The notes below the pieces were generated by a model. The model saw only the letters and a list, made by a program, of their open reading frames with translations. It was not told the origin of the DNA and searched no databases. Source: Pseudomonadota bacterium (GTDB taxonomy: Bacteria > Pseudomonadota > Gammaproteobacteria > Burkholderiales > Burkholderiaceae_C). Taken from it: a DNA stretch of 50,729 nt. Position numbers and translations under genes: made by a program. Below are positions 34,227 to 43,435 of this stretch, one piece after another (the stretch's first letter is position 1; each line of letters starts with the position of its first letter). The DNA is taken from NCBI GenBank assembly GCA_023460715.1, contig JAEWPH010000268.1, positions 1 through 50,729 on the forward strand. The letters are read 5' to 3'.

Positions 34227-36197
34227 ATGAGTTTGCTCAACGTCGGCGCCCGCGCCCTGCTGGCCAACCAGGTGGCCCTGCAGACCACGGGCCACAACAT
34301 CGCCAACGTCAACGTGGCGGGCTACTCGCGCCAGTCGGTGTCGCAACAGACGGTACAGGGCCAGTTCACCGGGGGCGGCTACATCGGCCAGGGCGTGTCG
34401 GTGGATACCATCCTGCGCAACCACAACGAGCTGCTGACGCGCCAGGCCGCGGCCGCCGGGTCGACGCAGGCCGCCGATGTGACGCGGGCCGAGCGGCTCA
34501 CGCAGATGCAGAACATCTTCAGCGGCGGCACGGCCGGGCTGGGGGCGTCCATCACCGACATGATGAATTCGCTGGGCGACGTGGTGGCGGCGCCCACCGA
34601 CATCACGGCCCGCACGGTGACGCTCACGCGCATGAACGAGATGGCGGCACGCATGCGTTCGGCCGCGGAGCAGCTGGGCGAGATCCAGTACTCGGTCAAT
34701 GAACAGCTGCAGAACGACGTCGTCAAGATCAACAGCCTGTCCAAGAGCATTGCCGACGTCAACGACCAGATCGCACGCACCAAGGGCAATGGGCAAACGC
34801 CCAACGATCTGCTCGACCGCCGCGACCAGCTGATCCGGGACCTGAACCAGTACGTCCAGACCACGCAGGTGCCCGCCGACGACGGCACCGTCGGCCTGTT
34901 CGTCGCCAACAGCCAGCCGCTGGTGCTCGGCACCACCGCAGCCACGCTGTCCCTGGCCGAGTCCAAGCAGTTCTCCGGCAGCGGCCAGATGCGGCTGTTC
35001 TTCAGCCAGCCCGGCTCGGCTCCGGTCGAGCTGGACGACAACATGCTGGGCGGCGGCGAGGTCTCCGGCTTGCTGCGCTTTGCCAACAACGACCTGACCG
35101 AGGGCCGCAACCTCCTCGGGCGCATGGCGCAGGCCATCGGCATGACCATGAACGCGCAGCAGAAGCTCGGGCTCACGCTCGACGGGCAGCCGGGCAAGGA
35201 GCTGTTCTCCGTTCCGACCAGCGCACCGGCCTACACCAGCGGCACGGCCGCGGGCGTCGTCCAGTTCACGGACGCCACCCGTTTCGCGGCATCGGACTAT
35301 GAAGTGCGCTTCACCACGCCGCCGGCAGGCCAGGTCGTCCGCCTGTCGGATGGCAAGGCCACCGCCTTCACCGACCTGGGCAACCTGGCCGGGCAGCAGA
35401 TCGACGGCCTGACGTTCAATCTGACCGCGGCAGGAACGGCCGGCGAGCGCGTCCTGTTCAAGCCGTTCAGCGCCACGGCCGCGAACATCCAAACGCAGAT
35501 CTATTCGCCACGCGATCTGGCGGCCGCCAATCCCGTGAACGCGGCCATGGGCACATCCAACAGCGGATCGCTGCAGCTGGCCAAGCTTGCCGTCACGGGC
35601 CAGCCCGGCGGTCTGGTGCTGCCGGCCAATGGCAATCCCGCGGCAACGCCTCCGACGACGGGCGGCGTCCTGCTGCAGTTCAATGCCGGGCCGCCGACCA
35701 CCTACGACGCCTTCGACGGTGGCACCAATCCCCCCACCGCGATAGCGACGGGCCAACCCTTCGTGACCGGCCAGCCCATCTCCATCAACGGCTGGTCGAT
35801 CACCCTGCAGGGCACGCCCAAGACCGGCGACACCGTGACCGTGGGCAATGCGCTCGATCCGCAATACGGCGATGCCTACAAGCGCAACGCCGGCAACGCC
35901 ACGGCCCTGGCCGGCCTGCGCGACGTGAAGATGTTCGATGAGTCGTCCATGAGCGACGGCTACGCCGGCCTCATGGCACAGATCGGCACGCGGGCGCAAA
36001 GCGCGCTGTACGCCGCCGATCTGTCCTCGTCCATCGCCAGCAACCTGGAAGCGGACCGCACGGCGGTGTCGGGCGTGAACCTGGACGAAGAGGCCGCCAA
36101 GCTGATCCAGTACCAGCAGGCGTACCAGGCGTCCGCCAAGATGCTGCAGATCGCCCAGAGCATCTTCGACAGCCTGATACAGAGCATGGGCCGCTGA
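34227..36197 (+). CDS. flgK: Hook-filament junction protein FlgK
   Basis: 656 residues. N-terminal ALLANQVALQTTGHNIANVN and AGYSRQSV, then QYSVNEQLQNDVVKINSLSKS and NDLLDRRDQLIRDLNQY, are clear FlgK motifs. The C-terminal part has DLSSSIASNLEADRTAVSGV and EEAAKLIQYQQAYQASAKML. The middle (about 330-560) is variable. FlgK is the first of two junction proteins between hook and filament and is carried by FlgN. ATG 34227 with an upstream AAAGGGA is preferred; the earlier frame runs through the inverted repeat. Confidence 0.96.
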   Translation: MSLLNVGARALLANQVALQTTGHNIANVNVAGYSRQSVSQQTVQGQFTGGGYIGQGVSVDTILRNHNELLTRQAAAAGSTQAADVTRAERLTQMQNIFSGGTAGLGASITDMMNSLGDVVAAPTDITARTVTLTRMNEMAARMRSAAEQLGEIQYSVNEQLQNDVVKINSLSKSIADVNDQIARTKGNGQTPNDLLDRRDQLIRDLNQYVQTTQVPADDGTVGLFVANSQPLVLGTTAATLSLAESKQFSGSGQMRLFFSQPGSAPVELDDNMLGGGEVSGLLRFANNDLTEGRNLLGRMAQAIGMTMNAQQKLGLTLDGQPGKELFSVPTSAPAYTSGTAAGVVQFTDATRFAASDYEVRFTTPPAGQVVRLSDGKATAFTDLGNLAGQQIDGLTFNLTAAGTAGERVLFKPFSATAANIQTQIYSPRDLAAANPVNAAMGTSNSGSLQLAKLAVTGQPGGLVLPANGNPAATPPTTGGVLLQFNAGPPTTYDAFDGGTNPPTAIATGQPFVTGQPISINGWSITLQGTPKTGDTVTVGNALDPQYGDAYKRNAGNATALAGLRDVKMFDESSMSDGYAGLMAQIGTRAQSALYAADLSSSIASNLEADRTAVSGVNLDEEAAKLIQYQQAYQASAKMLQIAQSIFDSLIQSMGR

Positions 36198-36217
36198 GCC
36201 AACGCACGGAGCATGAC

Positions 36218-37480
36218 ATGAGCACTTTCTACCGCGTCAGTACCGCCAACATGTACGACAGCACCCTGCGCAACCTGAACTCCCGGCAGACGGCGCTGGT
36301 GGATCTGCAGGAGAACCTCACCTCCGGCAAACGGGTGGTCCGGCCCAGCGACGATCCGGTGGCGGCGGCCCAGGCCGAGCGCGCCCTGACCCGCATCACG
36401 CGCATCCAGGCGGACCAGCGGGCCCTGGACAACCAGCGCAACACGGTGGCCCAGGCAGAGTCGGCCCTCGGCGATGCGGTGGACCTTGCCCAGGAACTGC
36501 GCCAGCTGGTGGTGGGAGCGGGAGGCGGGGCGCTGACGCCCGCCGACCGCAAGACCATCTCCAACCAGATCCAGAGCCTGCGCGACCAGCTGACCGAGGT
36601 AATCAACCGCAAGGACACCAACGGCCTGCCCCTGCTCGGCGCACTGGGCAGCGCCCTGGAGCCCTTCGTGGGCCCGCTGTCGTCCGGCCCCGACTACCTC
36701 TTCTCGGGCCTGCCGGGCCAGCAGGGAAGCACCGGCACCGGCATCGCGCAGAGCATCGACGGCCACTCGGCTTTCATGTTCGATGCCGTTCGCGATGGCG
36801 TGTATTCGGCAGGCATCACCCGCGGAGACCCCGGCAGCACGCTGACGACCAGCGCCATCACCACGTCCAACCAGCAGACGCTGGACGGCGCGCAGTACGG
36901 CATGCGCATCGATGGCGTGACCGTGGACGCCGCCAACGGCACGACCTCACTCAGCTACACGCTGACGAAGACCGCCAAGGACGGCACCGTCACCACCTCG
37001 ACCGCCACGACCGCTCCGGTGAAGACAGGGCAGCCCATTTCCATCAAGATCTCGGAAGGTGCGGACCAGGTGATGTCGTTCACGCTGAACGGCACGCCCA
37101 AGGCCAACGACACCATCACCCTCAAGCCCAGCGTCAGCGTGCTGAGCGACATCGACAATGCCATCCGCGGCATTGCCGATGCACCGGACAGCACCGCGGC
37201 CGCGCAGGTGGTGGGGCAGGCGCTCGCCAACATCGATGCCGGTCTGGAACGCATCCACAACATGCGGGGCTATGCCGGGGAACTGCTCAACCGGGCGGAC
37301 CGCATCACGGGCGACCAGGAGAACCGGTCGATCCAGCTGGAAGGCGACCGTTCGCGGGCGGAAGACCTGGACATGATGAAGGGCATCTCGGACTTCAAGA
37401 ACACCCAGGTGGGCTACCAGGCCGCCCTGCAGTCCTACGCGATGGTGCAGAAGCTGTCCCTGTTCAACTACATCGGCTGA
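36218..37480 (+). CDS. flgL: Hook-filament junction protein FlgL
   Basis: 420 residues. The N-terminus (MYDSTLRNLNSRQTALVDLQENLTSG as two short helices, then VVRPSDDPVAAAQA) and the C-terminal helix (QEN-RSIQLEGDRSRAEDLDMMKGI) are characteristic. It is flagellin-related and forms the second junction zone, on which the filament starts. It lies 20 bases after flgK and is the last structural gene of the run. Confidence 0.95.
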   Translation: MSTFYRVSTANMYDSTLRNLNSRQTALVDLQENLTSGKRVVRPSDDPVAAAQAERALTRITRIQADQRALDNQRNTVAQAESALGDAVDLAQELRQLVVGAGGGALTPADRKTISNQIQSLRDQLTEVINRKDTNGLPLLGALGSALEPFVGPLSSGPDYLFSGLPGQQGSTGTGIAQSIDGHSAFMFDAVRDGVYSAGITRGDPGSTLTTSAITTSNQQTLDGAQYGMRIDGVTVDAANGTTSLSYTLTKTAKDGTVTTSTATTAPVKTGQPISIKISEGADQVMSFTLNGTPKANDTITLKPSVSVLSDIDNAIRGIADAPDSTAAAQVVGQALANIDAGLERIHNMRGYAGELLNRADRITGDQENRSIQLEGDRSRAEDLDMMKGISDFKNTQVGYQAALQSYAMVQKLSLFNYIG

Positions 37481-37590
37481 ACGCGCAGGCGCCGGTCGGC
37501 CATCGCCCTTAGCTGGGGGGTTTTTCGCACCCGACGGCAGGGCCTGCAATCTCCGACAATGGCGTGATCGTTCCGTTCTCGAGTTCCTAA

Positions 37591-38811
37591 ATGGTCCAAT
37601 CCGTTCTCGGCAGTCTGATCCTCGGCTATCGCCCTCTCTGGAATGCGGCGCGCAGGTTGGCGGGCATCCAGCTGTATGTCAACAGCGACGGCGCCAACCT
37701 GGTGGATGCGCCGCACCTGCTGCGCACCATCCAGGAGCTGTGGACCGCCAGCTCGCCACCGCTGCTGCTGTCGGCCCAGTCGCGCCAGCTGCTGTGCGAC
37801 CTGCTGGAGCATGCGCCCGTCGGCGCGCCCTGGATCGAAGTGCGCGGCGACTGGCTGGCCGATTCCTCCATCCACCAGCGCGTACAGGCCGCGCACCAGC
37901 GAGGGCTCAAGCTCGTGTGGCGCGGAGACATGGCGCAGCTGCCGACACAGGACGTCGCCCGCTTCTTCGACAACAGCCTGCTGAGCCTGTCGCACTCCGA
38001 CGCGGTGACAGCGCTGCAATCGGCGGCCACGGCCCATCGGCGCAGCCCGGTGATCGCAGGCCAGGTCTACGAGAACCTGCCCAGCCGTGCGCTGGCGGAG
38101 CACTGCCTGGACCAGCAGCGTGCGATGGCGGTCGCCGGCTGGCCCGTCGAGGACGTGCTCTACGGCATGCGGCACCATCCGCTGCACCCGGCGCACGAGA
38201 CGGTGCTCAAGCTCATGAAGGCCATCGATGCGGAGCAATCGCTGGAGGCCTTCGAGTCCATCCTGGGCGAGGAACCGCTGCTGGCCTACCGCTTCATGAT
38301 CTACACCAACTCGGCCGCGCTGGGCCTGCGCACGGGCGTGGACTCGCTGCGCCGCGGCCTGGTGATGATGGGTTACGGCTCGCTCAAGCGCTGGCTCTCC
38401 GACCAGTTGCCCCACTCCGCAACCGACCCCAACCTGCAGCCCATCCGCGAGGCAATGGTCATGCGCGCCCGGCTCACCGAGCGCCTGCTGGACGCCGGCG
38501 TCGAGAACGACCTGCGCCGCGAGGTGTACCTCTGCGGCCTGTTCTCGCAACTCGACGAGCTGCTGGGCGAACCCCTGGGCGCGGTGCTGCGCCGTCTGCC
38601 GCTGTCCGAGCGCATCTACGATGCCGCCGTGCTGCGCACCGGGCCCTACGCGCCGAGCCTGGAGATGGCCTGCGCGCTGGAAACCGAAGACACCGGCGCC
38701 ATCCGCCAGCTCTGCGAGACCCACGAGCTGAGCCAGGAGCACGTCAACCGCTGCCTGCTGCGCATGCTGGCCGACCTGAACGTCGAGCGCCCGGCACCGG
38801 CCGCCCACTGA
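37591..38811 (+). CDS. HDOD-domain protein with degenerate EAL-like N-terminal region (YuxH/CdgJ type)
   Basis: 406 residues. The C-terminal half (about 195-400) is an HDOD domain: MKAIDAEQSLEAFESILGEE, RFMIYTNSAALGLRTGVDSL, RRGLVMMGYGSLKRWLSDQL. The N-terminal half keeps the strand order of an EAL domain (start LGYRPLWNAARRLAGIQLYVN) but has no EAL or metal-binding acids, so it should not cleave c-di-GMP. Such two-domain proteins act in motility signalling in other proteobacteria. It lies 110 bases after flgL on the same strand and is probably linked to flagellar control. The direct partner is unknown. Confidence 0.8.
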   Translation: MVQSVLGSLILGYRPLWNAARRLAGIQLYVNSDGANLVDAPHLLRTIQELWTASSPPLLLSAQSRQLLCDLLEHAPVGAPWIEVRGDWLADSSIHQRVQAAHQRGLKLVWRGDMAQLPTQDVARFFDNSLLSLSHSDAVTALQSAATAHRRSPVIAGQVYENLPSRALAEHCLDQQRAMAVAGWPVEDVLYGMRHHPLHPAHETVLKLMKAIDAEQSLEAFESILGEEPLLAYRFMIYTNSAALGLRTGVDSLRRGLVMMGYGSLKRWLSDQLPHSATDPNLQPIREAMVMRARLTERLLDAGVENDLRREVYLCGLFSQLDELLGEPLGAVLRRLPLSERIYDAAVLRTGPYAPSLEMACALETEDTGAIRQLCETHELSQEHVNRCLLRMLADLNVERPAPAAH

Positions 38812-39169
38812 AGGCGCGCGCCGCCCGTCCAGCGCGGCGGACTTGGTACACGCGGTAAAACGGCGCATCGGCGGGGGCCGACGCCAGTGCAGATGCATCT
38901 TTGATACATCTCTCGTTTTCTGTTGCGCGGAACGGGCTGGCGGGGCTTGGACAATTCCGGGCCGCGCTAGCGCTTCGCGCGCCTGTGGGCCGGTGCCGGT
39001 TGGCTCCCAGGGTTTTGTGCAATGCGCCGCATCGACCCGGGCCAGAACCAGCACGCCGGCCCACCGTCCGCACCGCCGCCGCGCGCCATGCGGCACGCCG
39101 CTCCGCAATCTGCGGCGCTGTCCGCGTGCCACGCTTTTTCTCCGCAACCGTCACCACAACCCATCCTCC
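38812..39169. other. Intergenic region between the HDOD gene and the lipoprotein gene
   Basis: 358 bases. Several short open frames cross it but none has a family resemblance or ribosome site. No repeat, terminator or promoter was recognised with confidence. It marks the end of the flagellar locus. Confidence 0.5.
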
Positions 39170-40021
39170 ATGCCATCCAGCCGCCTTCTTTCCCCCTCCC
39201 GCCCCCTGTGTCTCTTCGCGCTCACAGCATTCCTGGCCGCTTGCGGCGGGGGCGGGGGTGGCGGCGATGACCAGGCTGCGCAGGCGCCCGGCGGCGGCAC
39301 CGTTGCCCCCCCAGCACCGCAGCAGCAGGACACGGGGGGCGTTTCCGCCCCCTTCGTGGCCCAGACGGCCGCCAACCCGGGTTACTTCATGCAAGGCGCA
39401 GGCGCCCAGATCGTTGGCCGCCTGGACACCTTCACGCAGACCGCCAGCGGCGCCATGACGGCCCTCAACGACACCCGGCTGACCGGCTCGCCCGCCGTCA
39501 CGCAGGACATCGGCGGCGACGCGTTCTATGCCCTGGGGCGCTGGACGCTGGGCACCGCCACCAGCGGCACCGGCACCACCGTGCTGGCCGGCAACAACGC
39601 GGCCGCCCACTACGTCGCGTTCAACCGGCTCGCTGCGTTCCCCCCGTCCGGCACGTTCGCCTGCAACGGCGGCAGCTTCACCGCGCCCAGCTACATCGGC
39701 GGCGCCAGCGTGCGGCCGGCCGATTACACCGGCACCGCCACAGGCAGCGCCACGCTCACGTTCACCAGCGCCGGGGCCGTGGTGTCGGGCAGCTACCGCG
39801 TGCAGGCGGGCAGCGCGTTCGAAACCGGCACGCTCGAACTCACCGTCGCCACGCCCACCTCCACCGCCCTCAATGGGGGGTATTTCGGCGGCAACTCCGG
39901 CTCGGTCGTGGGTGTCGGCGATGGCGGCAACGGCACCTATCTGGTGGTGATCAGCTACACGTCCCTGCTGTCGAACGGCACCCGCTACCAAGGCGTGGCG
40001 GCCCTGCGCTGCAGGGCCTGA
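39170..40021 (+). CDS. Predicted lipoprotein of unknown function
   Basis: 283 residues. The signal peptide (PLCLFALTAFLAAC) ends in a lipobox with the lipidated cysteine at residue 25, followed by seven glycines and a Pro/Gln-rich linker to about residue 60. The rest is rich in Gly, Thr, Ser and Ala with alternating hydrophobic residues, suggesting a beta-sheet domain. A second cysteine lies near residue 165 and a third close to the C-terminus, which could form a disulphide. I do not recognise the family. It stands alone between the flagellar locus and the convergent MocR gene. Confidence 0.75.
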   Translation: MPSSRLLSPSRPLCLFALTAFLAACGGGGGGGDDQAAQAPGGGTVAPPAPQQQDTGGVSAPFVAQTAANPGYFMQGAGAQIVGRLDTFTQTASGAMTALNDTRLTGSPAVTQDIGGDAFYALGRWTLGTATSGTGTTVLAGNNAAAHYVAFNRLAAFPPSGTFACNGGSFTAPSYIGGASVRPADYTGTATGSATLTFTSAGAVVSGSYRVQAGSAFETGTLELTVATPTSTALNGGYFGGNSGSVVGVGDGGNGTYLVVISYTSLLSNGTRYQGVAALRCRA

Positions 40022-40058
40022 CGCGGGCGGGGCGGACCGCAGCGGCCCGGCACAGGAT

Positions 40059-41531
40059 TCAGCGGGGGCCGCCCGCCTCCCGCGCCACGCGCGACCATAC
40101 GCGCCAGAAGGCCACGTTCTGCGTGGTGGTGAAATTGATGCGCATGAGGGTGCAGGGCTGGCGCGTGGCGTGGAACAGCGCGCCCGGCGCGATCAGGTAG
40201 CCCTCGTCCAGCAGCCGCTGGGCCAGCATGTCGGTGTCCACGCCCGTCTCCACCCAGCCGAACATGCCCGCGGGCTCGGCCGCGAAGGTGCAGCCGGCGT
40301 CCAGCGCCAGTTGCACGCTGCGCGAGCGGGCCTGCGCCAGGCGCAGCCGCATGCGCTCGGCATGGCGGCGCAGCTGGCCCTGGTCGATGCACAGCGCCAG
40401 GGCCTTTTCCAGGATGGAGGGCGTAGTGAGCGTGGACAGCAGCTTGGTGTCCAGCATGCGCTCCACCAGGTCGGGCGGCGCGGCCAGGTAGCCCACGCGC
40501 CAGTTGGGCGCCAGGATCTTTGCGAAGCCATTCACGTAGATCGTGCGGCGCAGTCCGTCCAGGGCCGTGAGCCGCGTGGCGTGGTCGGGGGCGATGTGGC
40601 TGTAGGTGTCGTCCTCGACGATGTGGAAGTCGTGCTGCTGCGCCAGCTGCAGGATCTGGTGCGCGCTGCCGGGCGAGAGGCTGTAGCCCGTGGGGTTGTG
40701 CAGCACGCTCACGCTCACGAAGAGCTTGGGCGCGTGCGCCTCGCAGTAGCGCGCCATCACGGTCAGGTCGGGCCCGTCGGGCCCGCGCGGCACGGGCAGC
40801 ACGCGCATGCCCAGGGCCACCAGCCGCGCGAACTCGACCGACCAGCCGGGCTCTTCCACCATCACCGGGTCGCCCGCCTTGAGCAGCGTGCGGCTCACGA
40901 TATCGAGCGCATGCGTGGCGCCCACGGTGGTCATGATCTGCTCGGGCCGCGCCGGCACGTTGAGCGCGGCCAGCCGGCGCGACAGGGCCTGGCGCAGCCC
41001 GGCGTCGCCCATGGGCTCGCCGTAGCTCAGCGAGCCGTCCTGCAGCGCGCGGCTGGCGGTGATCTTGCGCACGGCGGCGGGCATGAAGCGTGCCTCTTCC
41101 AGCCAGTCGGGCGGGAACACGCCCGTGCCCGGCTGCGGCTTGTTCGACGCCTGGTGGAACATGCCGCGGATGAGCGCGGTGGCGTTGATCTGCGAACCCG
41201 ACATGCGCACACCGATGGTGCCCAGCGGAGACACCGGAACATCCGCTTCATTTTTAATAGCTAAATTCGCTTGATCGGCGGGCGTTTCAGGCACTTTTTG
41301 TAGATAGTCGCGCACATAGAAGCCGCGCTGGCGCCGGGCTTCCACCAGGCCCTGCGCCAGCAGCTGGTCGTACGCGGCCACCACCGTATAGGGGCTCACC
41401 CCCTGCTGGCGCGCGCATTCGCGCACCGACGGCAGGCGGGCGCCTGCGGGCAGCAGGCGCGAGCGGATGCGTTCGGCAAAGCGCTCGGCGAGCTGTTCGG
41501 TGAGCGTGCGCTCGGGGGTACGGGTGAGCAT
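40059..41531 (-). CDS. MocR-type transcription regulator (GntR winged helix fused to aminotransferase fold)
   Basis: 490 residues from ATG 41531; longer readings to 41624 are probably leader. Residues about 10-75 form a GntR winged helix (RLPSVRECARQQGVSPYTVVAAYDQLL, split here as two helices). Residues about 115-490 have the class I aminotransferase fold with PLP lysine K338 (YVNGFAKILAPNWRVGY), HNPTG (279-282) and EDDTY (307-310). Such regulators sense PLP or amino acids and usually control the divergent gene, here an RhtB exporter. Odd feature: the linker, residues about 75-96, is encoded by a copy of the intergenic repeat. Confidence 0.9.
   Translation of the reverse strand: MLTRTPERTLTEQLAERFAERIRSRLLPAGARLPSVRECARQQGVSPYTVVAAYDQLLAQGLVEARRQRGFYVRDYLQKVPETPADQANLAIKNEADVPVSPLGTIGVRMSGSQINATALIRGMFHQASNKPQPGTGVFPPDWLEEARFMPAAVRKITASRALQDGSLSYGEPMGDAGLRQALSRRLAALNVPARPEQIMTTVGATHALDIVSRTLLKAGDPVMVEEPGWSVEFARLVALGMRVLPVPRGPDGPDLTVMARYCEAHAPKLFVSVSVLHNPTGYSLSPGSAHQILQLAQQHDFHIVEDDTYSHIAPDHATRLTALDGLRRTIYVNGFAKILAPNWRVGYLAAPPDLVERMLDTKLLSTLTTPSILEKALALCIDQGQLRRHAERMRLRLAQARSRSVQLALDAGCTFAAEPAGMFGWVETGVDTDMLAQRLLDEGYLIAPGALFHATRQPCTLMRINFTTTQNVAFWRVWSRVAREAGGPR
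41249..41308. repeat. Comamonadaceae-type repeat, copy D, inside the MocR gene
   Basis: TTTTTAATAGCTAAATTCGCTT and the following GGCGTTTCAGGCACTTTTTG resemble the repeat copies at 31741 and 50416. It lies fully within the MocR coding sequence, in frame, with no stop codon, between the DNA-binding and aminotransferase domains. It is AT-rich against a very GC-rich gene. Confidence 0.55.
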
Positions 41532-41534
41532 GGC

Positions 41535-41660
41535 GGGATCCTGGAGCGTGACTGTGCCGTTACACAGACCAATACAGTTCATGCATTTGTCAGTGTGTGT
41601 GTATCGGCACTGTATAGGAATCACGCCCTACATTGAAGCCCTGATTTCTGTTTTGACACT
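41535..41660. promoter_or_regulatory. Divergent promoter/operator region between the MocR gene and the RhtB exporter gene
   Basis: An AT-richer stretch that includes spaced similar words (ACCAATACAGTT, GTATCGGCACTGTATAGG), the sort of direct repeat to which MocR regulators bind. On the plus strand TTGTCA (41587-41592) and TGTATA (41611-41616) are 18 bases apart and could be a sigma-70 promoter for the exporter. Exact sites are not certain. Confidence 0.45.
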
Positions 41661-41664
41661 CCTC

Positions 41665-42264
41665 ATGCCTCTCGTTGAATTCACGGCCCTGCTGGTGCTG
41701 GCCACCGCGATGAGCTTCTCGCCCGGCCCCAACACCACGCTCTCCACGGCGCTCGCGGCCAACCGCGGCCTGCGCGCATCCATGCGCTTCGTGTGCGCCG
41801 TACCGGTGGGTTGGACGGCCTTGCTGCTGCTGTGCGCCGCCGGGATCGGGGCCATCGTCGTGGCGGTGCCGCCGCTGCGCCTGGGCATCAAGGCGGTGGG
41901 CATCGCCTACCTGCTGTACCTGGCCTGGAAGCTCGCCCAGAGCGCGCGCCTGTCCGAGGCCGATGCCGCGCGCCTGAACGTGGGCTTCTGGCAGGGCGCG
42001 GCCTTGCAGTTCGTAAACATCAAGGCCTGGCTGCTGGCGCTGACCATCGTGGCGGGCTGGGTGGCCGGCCGCGACGACGCCCTGCAGCGCCTGGCCGTCG
42101 TCGTGCCGGTGATGCTGGGTTTTGCCTTCGCCAGCAACCTGGCCTATGCCGCCACGGGCGCCCTGCTGCGCCAGTGGCTGGCCCAGGGCCGCCGCCTGCT
42201 GTGGTTCAACCGCGGCATGGCGCTGGTGCTGGTGCTCACCGCCGCCTGGATGGTGAACGCCTGA
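41665..42264 (+). CDS. LysE/RhtB-family amino acid exporter
   Basis: 199 residues with about six membrane helices. The family motif near the N-terminus is SFSPGPNTTLSTALAANRG. It exports amino acids or related metabolites across the inner membrane. ATG 41665 is the first start that gives the family N-terminus (MPLVEFTALLVLATAM). It is divergent from the MocR gene and so probably its target. Confidence 0.88.
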   Translation: MPLVEFTALLVLATAMSFSPGPNTTLSTALAANRGLRASMRFVCAVPVGWTALLLLCAAGIGAIVVAVPPLRLGIKAVGIAYLLYLAWKLAQSARLSEADAARLNVGFWQGAALQFVNIKAWLLALTIVAGWVAGRDDALQRLAVVVPVMLGFAFASNLAYAATGALLRQWLAQGRRLLWFNRGMALVLVLTAAWMVNA

Positions 42265-42312
42265 GCGCCTTCGCACACCGCAGCTCAACGAATACCTGCC
42301 AGAGAACCCTGC

Positions 42313-43254
42313 ATGCCGCCCCCCACATCTCCTCCTGTCAGCGCTGGCGCGCACACGCCCCCCGGGCTGTCCGACGAAGCGCGCGGCCTGCTGCTCGGCG
42401 CACTGGGCGTGGCGATCTTCGCGCTCACGCTGCCCATGACGCGCCTGGCCGTGGGCACGCCCGAGGCCCCGCAGATGAACAGCGTGTTCATCGCCATGGG
42501 CCGCGCCGTGGTGGCCGGCCTGCTGTCGGCCGCGTTGCTCGCGGTGCGCCGCGCGCCGCTGCCGCAGCGAGCGGACTGGGGGCCGCTGGCGCTCACCGCC
42601 GCGGGCGTGGTGTTCGGCTTTCCGCTGCTGACCTCGCTGGCCATGCGCTACGTGGGCGCCGTGCACGCCAGCGTGATCGTGGGGCTGCTGCCGCTGGCCA
42701 CCGCCGCGGTGGGCGCCCTGCTGCACCGGCAGCGCCCCTCCGGCGCGTTCTGGGCCTGTGCGCTGCTGGGCACGGCGCTGGTGGTGGCGTTCGCCGTGCT
42801 GCGCTCGGGCGCGAAAGGCATCGCGCTGCACCCGGCCGATCTGCTGCTGATGGGCGCCATGCTGCTCGCCGCCGTGGGCTACGGCTACGGCGCCCGGCTG
42901 TCGCAGCACATGCGTGCCGATGCTGTCATCTGCTGGGCGCTGGTGATCTCGCTGCCCCTCACCGTGCCGCTGGCCGCGCTGTCGTGGCCGCAGGCGCCGC
43001 TGCCGGCCGCCGCCTGGGGCGCGTTCGCCTATGTGTCGGTCTTCTCGATGTGGCTGGGCTTCTTCGCCTGGTACCGCGGCCTGGCCCTGGGCGGCACGGT
43101 GCGCGTGAGCCAGGTGCAGCTGATCCAGCCCTTCCTGGGCATGCTGGTGGCCGTCCCCTTGCTGGGCGAGCGGCTCGATGCCGTCAGCGTGGGCTTCGGC
43201 CTCGCCGTGCTGGCCACCGTGGCCCTGGGCCGGCGCATGCCGGTGCGCCGCTGA
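42313..43254 (+). CDS. EamA/DMT-family transporter (drug/metabolite exporter type)
   Basis: 313 residues with ten predicted membrane helices in two repeats (GLLLGALGVAIFALTLPMTRLA at the first; LLLMGAMLLAAVGYGYGA in the second half). The C-terminal repeat has VSQVQLIQPFLGMLVAVPLLGE, common in RhaT/EamA proteins. The substrate is unknown. It follows the RhtB gene by 48 bases on the same strand, so the two exporters may be coexpressed. Confidence 0.88.
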   Translation: MPPPTSPPVSAGAHTPPGLSDEARGLLLGALGVAIFALTLPMTRLAVGTPEAPQMNSVFIAMGRAVVAGLLSAALLAVRRAPLPQRADWGPLALTAAGVVFGFPLLTSLAMRYVGAVHASVIVGLLPLATAAVGALLHRQRPSGAFWACALLGTALVVAFAVLRSGAKGIALHPADLLLMGAMLLAAVGYGYGARLSQHMRADAVICWALVISLPLTVPLAALSWPQAPLPAAAWGAFAYVSVFSMWLGFFAWYRGLALGGTVRVSQVQLIQPFLGMLVAVPLLGERLDAVSVGFGLAVLATVALGRRMPVRR

Positions 43255-43435
43255 GCGAGAAAACGCAGGCACGACGCATGCTCGGCAACACACGATTCAC
43301 CCCGCTGGCGCGGGTGGCCCACGCGGTTAAGCTCCCTGCCGTGGCACCACCCGCAGCGCCACCCACTGCCGCACAACGGCACTTTCTATGCACGACTTTG
43401 GGCGCACGCCGCTGCGCCCCCTGGAGATAACGGAT

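Noticed and set aside
37500..37530. Terminator after flgL (CCC...GGGG followed by TTTTT)
   Set aside because: The stem is only three to four bases; too weak to report as a feature.
41467..41664. Upstream extension of the RhtB exporter into the MocR gene region
   Set aside because: It would overlap the divergent regulator and its operator; the family N-terminus begins at 41665.
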